Shown: positions 9,497 to 16,243 of the stretch, one piece after another | Layout: each line of letters opens with the position of its first letter | Position numbering within the stretch: the stretch's first letter is position 1 | Virus record (IMG/VR): IMGVR_UViG_3300025030_000216 | Coordinates: 1-41,845 of that record | Source of the DNA: a virus | Direction: 5' to 3' (one strand) | DNA length: 41,845 bases | Made by a program: the position numbers and the translations under genes | The notes under the pieces: model-generated | The model's database searches: none | The model's input: only the letters and a program-made list of their open reading frames with translations | What the model was told of the DNA's origin: nothing

Positions 9497-9987
9497 AACG
9501 ACTTGTACTAATTCTGCTGTTTGCGCTCTGCCTGATGCCGTGTTTCGGCGCGGGGGAGAGCGGGGTTAAGTTAGGCGGTGGGTCGCTGGGATTTACACCG
9601 ATTCTCGTTATTGCCTCAAGCACCGAAAATTTGAATGGCGCATTTGTCCCACAATGGACTGTTGAGGATTACGATACCAATAACGCGTTTGTTGTCTCTA
9701 CGTTTACGGCACCGATGGATTGTGTGGTAACCATATCGTATCGCGTTAAGGGCAACCAAGACACCGGGCAGTTTCAGGATATTTATACTTACAAAAACGG
9801 TATTCTTTACTTGCCCGGTTGCGACTCTATCTACTCCTACTCTTCTGGGCTCCCAGTAGTTAATAAGGTAACGACAACGGTCCGTCTGCTGAAGGGGGAA
9901 ACATTGGGATTCAGCGGGTATTCTCAACGAAGCACCTCGAATTGCCAACTTTCGATTTCAATAATGGGATTCGGTTTCGAGGAATAA
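9493..9987 (+). CDS. Exported C1q/TNF-like jelly-roll protein
   Basis: A GGAGGT ribosome binding site precedes the ATG, which overlaps the upstream stop. Residues 1-19 (MKRLVLILLFALCLMPCFG) form a signal peptide. The mature part alternates short beta strands: FTAPMDCVVTISYRV, a Tyr-rich middle, then VTTTVRLLKGETLGFSGY and LSISIMGFGF. This resembles the C1q/TNF-like trimeric domain often found at tips of phage fibres. The fold is a visual judgement. It probably acts in attachment or as a surface-displayed protein. Confidence 0.7.
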   Translation: MKRLVLILLFALCLMPCFGAGESGVKLGGGSLGFTPILVIASSTENLNGAFVPQWTVEDYDTNNAFVVSTFTAPMDCVVTISYRVKGNQDTGQFQDIYTYKNGILYLPGCDSIYSYSSGLPVVNKVTTTVRLLKGETLGFSGYSQRSTSNCQLSISIMGFGFEE

Positions 9988-9992
9988 ACAAT

Positions 9993-10499
9993 ATGTCAAT
10001 AGTCATCCCACAACGCTCCTCCGCAGACTGCGAGGAATCCGCCCTTGCCACGGCCAGCGGCGAGAGCTACGAGGCCGCGAAGAAGGCTGTCGGGAAGGCT
10101 TCGGGGCTGCCGGAAGCCGCGAATGATCCGCTTTTCGGCAATCCTGAGAATATGCGCGGCGCGATTGAGCGACTCGGATACAAGCCGGTCAGGCGCACGT
10201 TGACGGACATCACCAGCGGCATCGGCGATTTCCGGCGCACCGTGATCCTGCTTCGGGCGTCCACCGCTTCACAGCATTGGGTATGTGGCGATCGAGTTCA
10301 GGGTGGCGTGGCGTATCTACATTGGGGGGATGGCAACGTGAAATCGTATCCCATCGAGAAATTCAAGACCTTATTCGGGCCGACGAAGGCGCACCTATTC
10401 AGCTTTAACGCGGCGTTCGAGGTTGGCCCGAAAGAGGGTAAGATCAGCCGGTTTCAGCAGGTGTTGAACTGGTTCAAAAACATTTTTAGAAAGAGGTAG
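9993..10499 (+). CDS. Papain-like (C39-type) cysteine peptidase candidate
   Basis: The ATG at 9993 is preferred over an upstream TTG (9942) inside the previous gene. A candidate catalytic Cys is at residue 13 (SSADCEESALA), His at about 95 (TASQHWVCGD) and a later WGDGN as the third residue: the Cys...His...Asp/Asn order of papain-like peptidases. The last ~20 residues are basic and amphipathic (WFKNIFRKR). It precedes holin-like genes, so it may take part in lysis as an unconventional peptidoglycan amidase/peptidase or in processing; the substrate is unknown. Confidence 0.6.
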   Translation: MSIVIPQRSSADCEESALATASGESYEAAKKAVGKASGLPEAANDPLFGNPENMRGAIERLGYKPVRRTLTDITSGIGDFRRTVILLRASTASQHWVCGDRVQGGVAYLHWGDGNVKSYPIEKFKTLFGPTKAHLFSFNAAFEVGPKEGKISRFQQVLNWFKNIFRKR

Positions 10500-10503
10500 C
10501 CCA

Positions 10504-10710
10504 ATGGAACCCTGCCCTACTGGCGAGTGCAAAAACCACGGGCACAGAATTTTGAGCCTGGAGGAACGTATGGAACGAGTTGAAAATAACCAGAGAGATC
10601 CGCGAATCTGGGTAGCGGTGTTCGGTTTGGTCGGTGTGGTCCTGTCTACTGCCGGAAGCGTTTGTGGTGTTGTTTTATCGGCATGGGCGAAAAGTAACGG
10701 GTGGCTGTGA
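10504..10710 (+). CDS. Holin candidate (XhlA-like small membrane protein)
   Basis: 68 aa. A short Cys/His-containing N-terminus (CPTGECKNHGH) is followed by an amphipathic helix (ILSLEERMERVENNQRD) and one long hydrophobic segment at ~36-60. This order matches XhlA-like holin accessory proteins. A GAGGT ribosome binding site precedes the ATG. It sits between the peptidase-like gene and the DUF5675 gene, a lysis-like neighbourhood. Confidence 0.6.
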   Translation: MEPCPTGECKNHGHRILSLEERMERVENNQRDPRIWVAVFGLVGVVLSTAGSVCGVVLSAWAKSNGWL

Positions 10711-11120
10711 TGTTTAAAGCTTTTCTTGATAGGCTTTACGACGATGGGACGCGCACGTTGGGCGTATTGAACGTCTATGACTGCCTTGGGTTGGTGTTCT
10801 CGTGCCGGACGCTTGAGCCGCCATGGATCAATAACGAGCGGAATAAATCTTGCATCCCTGTCGGGAAGTACGAACTTGTTTTAAGAACCTCGGAAAAATT
10901 TGGTGAACATTTTTTGGTGAAAAACGTCTATGATCGGGATCTGATCTTAATTCACGTTGGCAATTTTCCGGGAAATACAAGCGGTTGCATCCTGGTCGGA
11001 AGCAGTTTTACGGACATTGATGGTGACGGGAGGCCGGACGTTGGCAAAAGCAAAGCGACTTTTGAACGACTGCGGAAAATCCTTGGTGGTGCCGAGTGCG
11101 ACTTGTTTGTTAGCGGATAG
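10710..11120 (+). CDS. DUF5675 family protein
   Basis: The ATG at 10710 overlaps the previous stop (TGATG). The 136-residue protein shows the DUF5675 pattern: an N-terminal beta region, CIPVGKYEL near residue 48, then RDLILIHVGNFPGNTSGCIL with the conserved His and Cys. This family is found next to phage lysis genes. Its activity is not established; the IH...GC arrangement recalls L,D-transpeptidase-like sites, which is only a resemblance. Confidence 0.75.
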   Translation: MFKAFLDRLYDDGTRTLGVLNVYDCLGLVFSCRTLEPPWINNERNKSCIPVGKYELVLRTSEKFGEHFLVKNVYDRDLILIHVGNFPGNTSGCILVGSSFTDIDGDGRPDVGKSKATFERLRKILGGAECDLFVSG

Positions 11121-11232
11121 ATGCAATGAGCCGGGGTGCTTTAACCCTATTGAGATCGGCTGTAATTGCCGGTCATGTTACCTGAAGATATCCGCCGAAA
11201 TGGCGAAAACAGTTGAAAGGAAAAGACGATGA
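11089..11232 (+). CDS. Small Cys-rich protein (possible zinc knuckle)
   Basis: 47 aa from GTG 11089, overlapping the end of the DUF5675 gene in another frame and ending in ATGA overlap with the next gene. Cysteines cluster in RCNEPGCFNPIEIGCNCRSC, suggesting metal binding. The overlap pattern matches this operon; start and reality are uncertain because much of the frame lies inside the upstream gene. Confidence 0.4.
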   Translation: MPSATCLLADRCNEPGCFNPIEIGCNCRSCYLKISAEMAKTVERKRR

Positions 11233-11615
11233 CCTTATCTGACTTATTCACTTTCGAGAATTTCAAGCTTGCAATCACTCTCTCAGGCTGGCTTTTAGCA
11301 GTTGCAATTTTCACGCTGTCCTTTATTGCCCCGCGAACCGCCACAACCAAAGACGATGAAGCCCTGGTCAAACTCAAATGGCTTCGAGACAACGCTTTCC
11401 TGGCGTTCTCGAAGGTAAAATTCTGGCATGAATCAGGGAAAATCCCGGTGAATACTGACCGCTACGAGGCATACATCAAGGAGCTTGAAAAGGCTTTTGA
11501 ATCTTCATGGGGTCAGAAGCTTCCGGAAAGGTTTTTACCCGAAGCAAAATTGATCGCCGAGGGGCTTCACTCAGTGGCAAAATTAAACCCTCCTCCCGGC
11601 CCGGTGTCTCGGTAA
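11229..11615 (+). CDS. Holin-like membrane protein (LLH-type candidate)
   Basis: 128 aa with a GGAAA ribosome binding site. One membrane helix lies at about 16-35 (LSGWLLAVAIFTLSFIA), followed by a cytoplasmic charged helix and the C-terminal pattern FLPEAKLIAEGLHSVAKL. A single N-terminal TM plus a C-terminal helical domain resembles LLH-type phage holins. Its position in the lysis-like cassette supports this, but an inner-membrane spanin subunit is an alternative. Confidence 0.5.
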   Translation: MTLSDLFTFENFKLAITLSGWLLAVAIFTLSFIAPRTATTKDDEALVKLKWLRDNAFLAFSKVKFWHESGKIPVNTDRYEAYIKELEKAFESSWGQKLPERFLPEAKLIAEGLHSVAKLNPPPGPVSR

Positions 11616-11728
11616 GCATCGGGCCGCGTGAATCTGAAATCGGTATCAAAGTCCGGGACGTCTGGGCCGGGCTGAAAATAGGGCGGCACAAGCCGGAATG
11701 GGGGTTCGAGTGGCGAAAAGACTTTTAA
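11507..11728 (+). CDS. Overlapping small ORF between holin-like and exported genes
   Basis: A 73-codon frame beginning inside the holin-like gene and ending inside the next gene. The part in the otherwise non-coding gap, starting near 11612, reads as ordinary protein (RESEIGIKVRDVWAGLKIGR). Without it, 11616-11709 has no coding assignment. No ribosome binding site supports ATG 11507; it could be a remnant of a longer gene. Confidence 0.3.
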   Translation: MGSEASGKVFTRSKIDRRGASLSGKIKPSSRPGVSVSIGPRESEIGIKVRDVWAGLKIGRHKPEWGFEWRKDF

Positions 11729-12285
11729 CTGTTGTGATGGTTCTTTGTGCCGCTGCTGCGTCTGCTCAAATAGCCACAATGCCCTATCGGTGGAATTACG
11801 GAGACCCTGTCTACGGGCATGAAGTCAACTGGAATTTCGACCAGATGAACACGAACACAACCGCCTGGCTTGCCACCCTCACATACATTCTTGGCCTGAC
11901 CACGGCAGACAATACCAAGCTTGCTTCTTTCACCACCACAGCCGCAAGCACTACGCAAAACCTAATCTGGGATGAGAATGCAAGTAACAGTGTTCCCATG
12001 GTTGGATCTGGGGCGTTTTCTTTCAGTTCTGTGATTACGTTCGCGGGTAATGGGTTACTATCCGGGGGGATAAACCTTGAGGGGGTGGTTGGGTTTACGA
12101 CCGCCTCTGGCGCATATTTTGCGGGGGATACCATTGAAACCTTTTGGGCAATCCCAAGTAAAAGCTTTGGGTGTGTTGCGTCCTGTTCTGTTGTTTCCGG
12201 GGCTTTGCGGTTCTCGCTGATTGCATCGGCTCCGGCTGGCATAAAAATCAATTCCCGAACCCGATTCGTAAATTCAACCTTTTAA
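11710..12285 (+). CDS. Exported beta-rich protein with Sec signal peptide
   Basis: GTG 11710 with GGGGG upstream gives the signal peptide MAKRLLTVVMVLCAAAASA followed by Q; ATG 11698 adds four residues. The mature ~172 residues start with an aromatic-rich segment (YRWNYGDPVYGHEVNWNFDQ) seen in phage fibre/neck-like proteins, then become Thr/Ser/Gly-rich with two cysteines close together (GCVASC). No family assigned. Probably part of the exported fibre set. Confidence 0.7.
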   Translation: MAKRLLTVVMVLCAAAASAQIATMPYRWNYGDPVYGHEVNWNFDQMNTNTTAWLATLTYILGLTTADNTKLASFTTTAASTTQNLIWDENASNSVPMVGSGAFSFSSVITFAGNGLLSGGINLEGVVGFTTASGAYFAGDTIETFWAIPSKSFGCVASCSVVSGALRFSLIASAPAGIKINSRTRFVNSTF

Positions 12286-12299
12286 GGAGAGCTCCAACC

Positions 12300-12731
12300 A
12301 TGAAAAAACTCATTCTTGCTTTGGTCCTGATTGTTACCGTTTCCACTGTTCTTCTCGGTGCTGAGGCTCAGACCCGCCCGCATTGGAGAACCGGCGAAAT
12401 CCTTCGCGGTGGGGAACCCGGACAAGACCCGAATCAACTGGTCACGATGCAACTTGACAATATCAAGCCGGTTATTGCGTCCTCTGCCAGCGTTCCGGGT
12501 ACCTGGACAATCGTATTACCCACCACGTATTCTTTCGTTAAAATCACCGACGCGCACGCGGCTACCGGCACATGCAATGCTCTTTCTATTGCTGCTGCTT
12601 CCGAGGGGATGGTGCTGTACATTTTCAACGGTGACGCCTCCCCAACGTCCGGCATTGCAACGATCTCGTCAAATAAGATGGGCGTTTTGTTTTATGCCTC
12701 TGCAACCTGGAACTTGCTTTCCGACGAGTGA
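12300..12731 (+). CDS. Exported beta-rich protein with Sec signal peptide
   Basis: The ATG at 12300 is preceded by AAGGAG (10-base spacing). The first ~23 residues, starting MKKLILALVLIVTVSTVLLG, are a signal peptide with a probable AEA cleavage site. The mature ~120 residues resemble a fibre-tip beta domain (WTIVLPTTYSFVKI, GVLFYASATWNLLS). It overlaps the next small gene by GTGA. A receptor-binding or decoy role is inferred only. Confidence 0.7.
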   Translation: MKKLILALVLIVTVSTVLLGAEAQTRPHWRTGEILRGGEPGQDPNQLVTMQLDNIKPVIASSASVPGTWTIVLPTTYSFVKITDAHAATGTCNALSIAAASEGMVLYIFNGDASPTSGIATISSNKMGVLFYASATWNLLSDE

Positions 12732-12907
12732 TTCCGAAGGAAAGTATTCTGGTTGGGGTTCATGCCCTACTTGACGCTGTCATGGACAAGGGGGATGGAC
12801 AAGATTATTACCGGATAAATCACGCGCCCGCTGAGTCTGTCAGCGGGCTTTGTGCGTTGCTCTCCGGATGGTTGCGCGAAAGAGGGGTGAAGGTTGGGAA
12901 TAAATGA
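12728..12907 (+). CDS. Small uncharacterised protein
   Basis: 59 aa beginning at GTG 12728 with a 4-base overlap (GTGA) with the preceding gene. The sequence is helix-rich (ILVGVHALLDAVMDKG, VSGLCALLSGWLRERG) without a membrane span. Family not recognised. The overlap and its own overlap with the next zinc-ribbon frame support a real gene in the tail of the operon. Confidence 0.55.
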   Translation: MIPKESILVGVHALLDAVMDKGDGQDYYRINHAPAESVSGLCALLSGWLRERGVKVGNK

Positions 12908-13028
12908 TGATCGTGCCTGTCCCGATTGCTGGGCCACTCTGCGCGAATGTTGCGAGGATGGTTACTTGATATATCGGTGCCCGGCTTGTGGGTGGTCATC
13001 GGAAACGAACTCAAACCCACGGACATAA
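12894..13028 (+). CDS. Small zinc-ribbon protein
   Basis: 44 aa from TTG 12894 (GAGGGG upstream), because an in-frame stop lies just before. It contains CPDC and CPAC separated by 18 residues, with an extra CC between them: a typical zinc ribbon. It is the last gene on the plus strand before the convergent minus-strand terminator. The start codon is the weak point. Confidence 0.55.
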   Translation: MGINDDRACPDCWATLRECCEDGYLIYRCPACGWSSETNSNPRT

Positions 13029-13050
13029 AAAAAGGCCCCCGTTAGGGGGC
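13027..13050 (-). terminator. Rho-independent terminator of the leftward early operon
   Basis: The stem GCCCCC/GGGGGC (13035-13040 and 13045-13050, loop 13041-13044) is followed on the minus strand by a run of seven or more T. It lacks a T-run on the plus side, so it serves the minus-strand transcript. Confidence 0.85.
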
Positions 13051-13109
13051 TATGGTGTGAGGATCTTTTGAGAGGATTGAGGATAAGATACTGTGGAAGG
13101 AATCGCCTG

Positions 13110-13238
13110 TCAATAGGTCAAAGCAACTTCCCCCAGCCAATACCGATGCAGAGCCCTACCGCCACTCCCCCCGGCGAAGATGATGAGCGGTGCCAGCGCA
13201 ACAAGGGCGTCGATTATTCGGTCAGCGATTCGGCCCAT
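13110..13238 (-). CDS. Small membrane protein
   Basis: 42 aa from ATG 13238, which overlaps the previous stop (TGATG). One hydrophobic segment, RIIDALVALAPLIIFAGG, spans about residues 8-25. It is the last gene of the leftward operon. Unknown function; a single-TM inhibitor, leader or toxin-like peptide are all possible. Confidence 0.5.
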   Translation of the reverse strand: MGRIADRIIDALVALAPLIIFAGGSGGRALHRYWLGEVALTY

Positions 13239-13444
13239 CAGTATTTCCAATCCGCCGGTGCCCGGAAGCCGACCGGGAGGCAACAAGGTGCGCAGCGGCA
13301 ATAAATAATCATTGGGTGTGATTCTGAATGTCTTCCCGGACGCCCGGGGCTGAACCCGCTAGGTGGTTCTTTCATCAGCCTCAAACACTTCTCTGGTAAC
13401 CTGTCCCACCACTCGTCGCGGGGCTTGTCGTTTTCGCTGGTCAT
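13238..13444 (-). CDS. Uncharacterised small protein
   Basis: 68 aa; the ATG overlaps the preceding stop by ATGA. Charged, Pro-rich, with CRCAPCC near residue 50 that could bind metal. No family recognised. Position and overlaps are those of the other genes in this operon. Confidence 0.55.
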   Translation of the reverse strand: MTSENDKPRDEWWDRLPEKCLRLMKEPPSGFSPGRPGRHSESHPMIIYCRCAPCCLPVGFRAPADWKY

Positions 13445-13656
13445 GGCTTCAGCTCCCCTTTCTTTTGCAGCCTATCCCGTTCAAACGGGCTATGTTCACG
13501 CATTTCTTTTTCACTGCTGATGAGCTTTTCAAGCAAATCAAGTAGGTGGTCAACATTGTCGGCGGCTCTAATTCTGGCCGTGCCAAAATGGAGAAAAACC
13601 CCGTCGTCAAAGGTGTCACCGTCAGAATCAAATTCCCCGATACTCCAAGTAATCAT
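13441..13656 (-). CDS. Uncharacterised acidic small protein
   Basis: 71 aa starting MITWSIGEFDSDGDTFDDG. The acidic N-terminal half is followed by an amphipathic helix (HLLDLLEKLISSEKEM). The upstream gene's final codons supply the ribosome binding site (GGAGGCTGAGAGGCC). Function unknown. Confidence 0.6.
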   Translation of the reverse strand: MITWSIGEFDSDGDTFDDGVFLHFGTARIRAADNVDHLLDLLEKLISSEKEMREHSPFERDRLQKKGELKP

Positions 13657-13961
13657 GGCCTCTCAGCCTCCTTTTTCCATGCTGCCGCCATCTGAGCAAC
13701 AGCAGGACGGCAAAGCAAACCTGGGTGGCATTCTTGTATGCTGCATATCCCAGCAACTTTGCTTGGGCAGTCCTGAGAGCATTCCGGGATACCGTCTTTT
13801 GTCCTCTCCGGCACGATTAGCCCCGTATCTTTTGCTCCCCGGCATCTGTTGCAGGCGTGGTGCAGATAGTCTGTTTTGGTTTCTTTGTGCTCCTGTTCCC
13901 GAGATCGAGAACAAATAATAACCCCGCAGGTATCGCAAACAACAAACTCCTTGATGCTCAT
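13653..13961 (-). CDS. Cysteine-rich zinc-binding protein
   Basis: 102 aa with cysteines arranged CDTCGVIIC, CNRC, CSQDC and CSIQEC, so probably two zinc sites. The start overlaps the upstream stop (ATGA). It lies in a run of Cys-rich small proteins and is perhaps a host-takeover protein, but no target is visible. Confidence 0.6.
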   Translation of the reverse strand: MSIKEFVVCDTCGVIICSRSREQEHKETKTDYLHHACNRCRGAKDTGLIVPERTKDGIPECSQDCPSKVAGICSIQECHPGLLCRPAVAQMAAAWKKEAERP

Positions 13962-14173
13962 GGCTTCTCAGCCTCCTTTTTCAGTTTCCCGACGCAGCCG
14001 GGATGCCACACCATTGTTTTTATTCTTTCCCCGCCGCCCATCTCCTTTGGAATTGTGCCGATGTGGCGTTGTTCTATTATACACCAGTCGCCAGCGAATA
14101 CGAGATCGAGACACCCTGCACACACTATCGTGGTTGGCGATCGCCTGGGTTCCGGTTTATTTTTGGCTTTCAC
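13958..14173 (-). CDS. Small zinc-binding protein
   Basis: 71 aa with CAGC, then WC and HPGC, consistent with one zinc site. N- and C-termini are Lys-rich, and it ends KKEAEKP, a tail also seen in neighbouring genes because it encodes the next ribosome binding site. Unknown function. Confidence 0.6.
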   Translation of the reverse strand: MKAKNKPEPRRSPTTIVCAGCLDLVFAGDWCIIEQRHIGTIPKEMGGGERIKTMVWHPGCVGKLKKEAEKP

Positions 14174-14475
14174 TTCTTCACCTTCTTGTTTATGTCGATC
14201 AACACTGGTCTTACCACGATACCCTTCCCAAGAGCGAACGCAATCCGAGAAATAGTTTTAATCGTGATATTCCCTCCCGCAAAAAACCGTTGGACAGCGG
14301 CCCGGTGCATATTGCATTTTCTACCAAGGCTCGAATAATTAAGCCTTTGCCGGATCATTTCCTTGTAAAGTCTTTCTGCGATTTCGATGTGAAGCCCTTC
14401 TTGGTAATACTCCGGGTTTTGTTTTGCGTCTTCAAATATGCCTGCAAAAAATTCACTTGGGGTTGCTTCAGTCAT
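14170..14475 (-). CDS. HTH (Xre-like) DNA-binding protein
   Basis: 101 aa from ATG 14475 (GGAAAGGGG upstream; overlaps the preceding stop). Residues ~37-85 form a Cro/Xre-like helix-turn-helix: IAERLYKEMIRQRLNYSSLG, then HRAAVQRFFAGGNITIKTI and ALGKGIVVRP. The pattern resembles HigA-type antitoxins and phage repressors. No toxin partner is adjacent, so a transcriptional regulator is more likely. Confidence 0.75.
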   Translation of the reverse strand: MTEATPSEFFAGIFEDAKQNPEYYQEGLHIEIAERLYKEMIRQRLNYSSLGRKCNMHRAAVQRFFAGGNITIKTISRIAFALGKGIVVRPVLIDINKKVKK

Positions 14476-14606
14476 AATTTCCCCTTTCCATGCGGATCTG
14501 TAATTACGTAAAAAATCTTTCTGACAATCGAATAACCAATTCTCACCATAAGGACGAGGATGAACGCCACAATCCATATGATTACCAGAAAAATATGGGC
14601 ATTCAC
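14472..14606 (-). CDS. Small single-pass membrane protein
   Basis: 44 aa starting at GTG 14606 within GGAGGTGAAGAAGTG, a GTGA overlap with the upstream stop. The hydrophobic segment HIFLVIIWIVAFILVLMV is followed by a basic tail. Unknown; membrane-located by sequence. Confidence 0.6.
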   Translation of the reverse strand: MNAHIFLVIIWIVAFILVLMVRIGYSIVRKIFYVITDPHGKGKL

Positions 14607-15130
14607 TTCTTCACCTCCCAGAACCGCGCGAATGTCAGCGTCCATGGCCCATGTTTTTGACACGGCTCCGGGGCTGGCCCCACGGTGTAATCGGTTTCTC
14701 CCCCGCCGTAGCATTCGCAGGGAGCCTTGTATTTGACGCCGCCGAAACCCCATGACCCAACTGCGTCACATAGCCGACCCTGAATCCCTCCGGGGAATTG
14801 GACGACCCAGAACAGCTTCCTGTTAGATTCCCCAGCGATGTTAACCGGATACTCCACCCAGCCGCATCTCGGCTTCGCAGGCGCGATGACGGCACCGCAC
14901 CAGGAGCAGTAATCGCCGGATTGGCCGGGGTGGGGGCAGACGTAATCCTTGTGCAGGCGGTAGGTTGAATTTTTGGAATAAGGGGCTTTCGGGTGGCAGT
15001 AGAACCACTCCCCCATGGTGTTCAGAGTAAGCATGTGCTCTTTGCCGATCTTCTCCGCCACCCTCTGAAGCTCCTCATCCATCAGCCCGAAGGCTTCCTT
15101 GTTATTTTTCAGTCGTTCGATCAGGGTCAT
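14603..15130 (-). CDS. Uncharacterised Cys/His-containing protein
   Basis: 175 aa. The N-terminal ~40 residues form a helix; the rest has paired cysteines (CPHPGQSGDYCSWCG, CECYGG, CQKHG) and several His, suggesting a metal-stabilised fold. Not recognised. ATGA overlap with the upstream gene shows operon membership. Confidence 0.6.
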   Translation of the reverse strand: MTLIERLKNNKEAFGLMDEELQRVAEKIGKEHMLTLNTMGEWFYCHPKAPYSKNSTYRLHKDYVCPHPGQSGDYCSWCGAVIAPAKPRCGWVEYPVNIAGESNRKLFWVVQFPGGIQGRLCDAVGSWGFGGVKYKAPCECYGGGETDYTVGPAPEPCQKHGPWTLTFARFWEVKK

Positions 15131-15441
15131 GGTTTCACTCCGTCAAAAAGCTTTACTTTCCATCGTGTTTCCGCTGGGGCATATTGAGAAAATCCGGCCT
15201 TTTGCAATGCTCTTCTGGCGTCTTCTGACCATAACCCAATCGGGCTTGTTGCCGGGTAGTCTGCTGCAACCGCCTCGCCAAGCATGATGACAACAGCTAG
15301 GTTTTCTTTCTCCTTCTTCAAATTGTCGGCCAAATCCCATTTCACACCCAGAGCCAGACAGACCATAGCCATCGCAGCCATGAAGGATAGTTCTTGCGCT
15401 ATTCGTAGGTTGTTCATGTGTCGTCCTCCAATTTGATTCAT
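15127..15441 (-). CDS. Uncharacterised small protein
   Basis: Two starts are possible: ATG 15441 (ATGA overlap, 104 aa) or ATG 15417, which has GGAGG upstream (96 aa). Residues ~18-32 are mildly hydrophobic (LSFMAAMAMVCLALG), possibly a membrane anchor or buried helix. The C-terminal half is helical with WSEDARRALQKAGF. No family assigned. Confidence 0.55.
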   Translation of the reverse strand: MNQIGGRHMNNLRIAQELSFMAAMAMVCLALGVKWDLADNLKKEKENLAVVIMLGEAVAADYPATSPIGLWSEDARRALQKAGFSQYAPAETRWKVKLFDGVKP

Positions 15442-15653
15442 GGCTTCTTCCCCAGAATACGGACGAGTGCGCCCGTATAGACAAACGGGGTAATCTCAGC
15501 CGATACCGTTTTCCCAACAAGGTCTTGCGGAGGGTGAGGCCAGAAACCGTCAACCATGAGATCGACGCGGTAGAAATCTTCGACTCCTTCCTCCTGGCAA
15601 AGATGATAGTCTCCCGCCGACTCGTATTTTTTAACAACCAGATTTTTCCGCAT
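15438..15653 (-). CDS. Uncharacterised small protein
   Basis: 71 aa from ATG 15653, which overlaps the upstream stop (TGATG) and has GGAGAAGG upstream. Beta-rich, with FYRVDLMVDGFWPHPPQDL and VSAEITPFVYTGALVRIL: a small beta-barrel-like pattern. No family recognised. Confidence 0.6.
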   Translation of the reverse strand: MRKNLVVKKYESAGDYHLCQEEGVEDFYRVDLMVDGFWPHPPQDLVGKTVSAEITPFVYTGALVRILGKKP

Positions 15654-16045
15654 CACCCTTCTCCTTTCGCCATCAGATCCCCATGGCCATTTTTTCGGCA
15701 CCAATCGCGCAGATTGACTTTTATTTTCTCAACAGGATCTAACCAATGGTTTCGATACTCTTTACGCATGACTGAGATAAAGTCTTTCTCGGCTTGTTTC
15801 ATTGCTTCGGTTGGTTTTGTGTTCGTCACGTTATCAGGGTCGGAATATTCGTCGTCGAGGTCTTCCAAAAGCCTTTCAAGAACCTCGAATTTTCTTTCGG
15901 GAATCTCTTGAACAGCGAATTTAGAGACTGTTATCTCGTTTGGCAGGTCTTCATCGTAGTCGTGAACGAAGTCATGAAGATACTCATCAAGGCTGGTATG
16001 CGAAAGCCGTTCTTCCTCTTGTCCGTAAAAAAATAATTCTTCCAT
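15653..16045 (-). CDS. Uncharacterised acidic helical protein
   Basis: 130 aa, strongly acidic and helix-rich (LERLLEDLDDEYSDPD), with a more basic C-terminal third. GGAGAAGG precedes the overlapping ATG. Acidic phage early proteins can act as DNA mimics, but nothing here proves it. Confidence 0.6.
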   Translation of the reverse strand: MEELFFYGQEEERLSHTSLDEYLHDFVHDYDEDLPNEITVSKFAVQEIPERKFEVLERLLEDLDDEYSDPDNVTNTKPTEAMKQAEKDFISVMRKEYRNHWLDPVEKIKVNLRDWCRKNGHGDLMAKGEG

Positions 16046-16242
16046 CACCCTTCTCCTTTAGCGCAAACACACTCGCTCATACCCTCGCTGTGAACTACTT
16101 CCAATAGCACCGTCTCGACCGTATGCCCCTCCCTAATATATTTTTGGATTTCTGTCCTTGAATTTCTGTCCTCATAGCCTTTAACACAGGCCCAGAAAAT
16201 ACGCTTACAGCATTTATATCTGATTATGATTGCTTCGTCCAT
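16045..16242 (-). CDS. Uncharacterised small Cys-containing protein
   Basis: 65 aa from ATG 16242 with GGAGAAGG upstream. YKCCKRIFWACVKGYED and a C-terminal CVC suggest metal binding. It ends AKGEG, the tail encoding the next gene's ribosome binding site. Unknown function. Confidence 0.55.
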   Translation of the reverse strand: MDEAIIIRYKCCKRIFWACVKGYEDRNSRTEIQKYIREGHTVETVLLEVVHSEGMSECVCAKGEG

Positions 16243-16243
16243 G

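Noticed and set aside
9724-9739. A GTGTGGTAA sequence like the start of the late promoter box
   Set aside because: It lies inside the exported C1q-like gene, the rest of the box diverges, and no -10 is found at the 10-base distance.
10957-11232. Full 91-codon frame overlapping the DUF5675 gene
   Set aside because: Most of it is a shadow of DUF5675; only the shorter version from GTG 11089 is retained, at low confidence.
12738-12758. AAAGTATTC.GGTTGGGGT resembles the end of the gene at 7660-8103 (8074-8092)
   Set aside because: Only about 18 bases, in a different reading frame; possibly a recombination scar, but too short to claim.
13857-14511. Long plus-strand open frames opposite the small early genes
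   Set aside because: They run antisense to a tightly overlapping minus-strand operon with good ribosome binding sites and lack such sites themselves.
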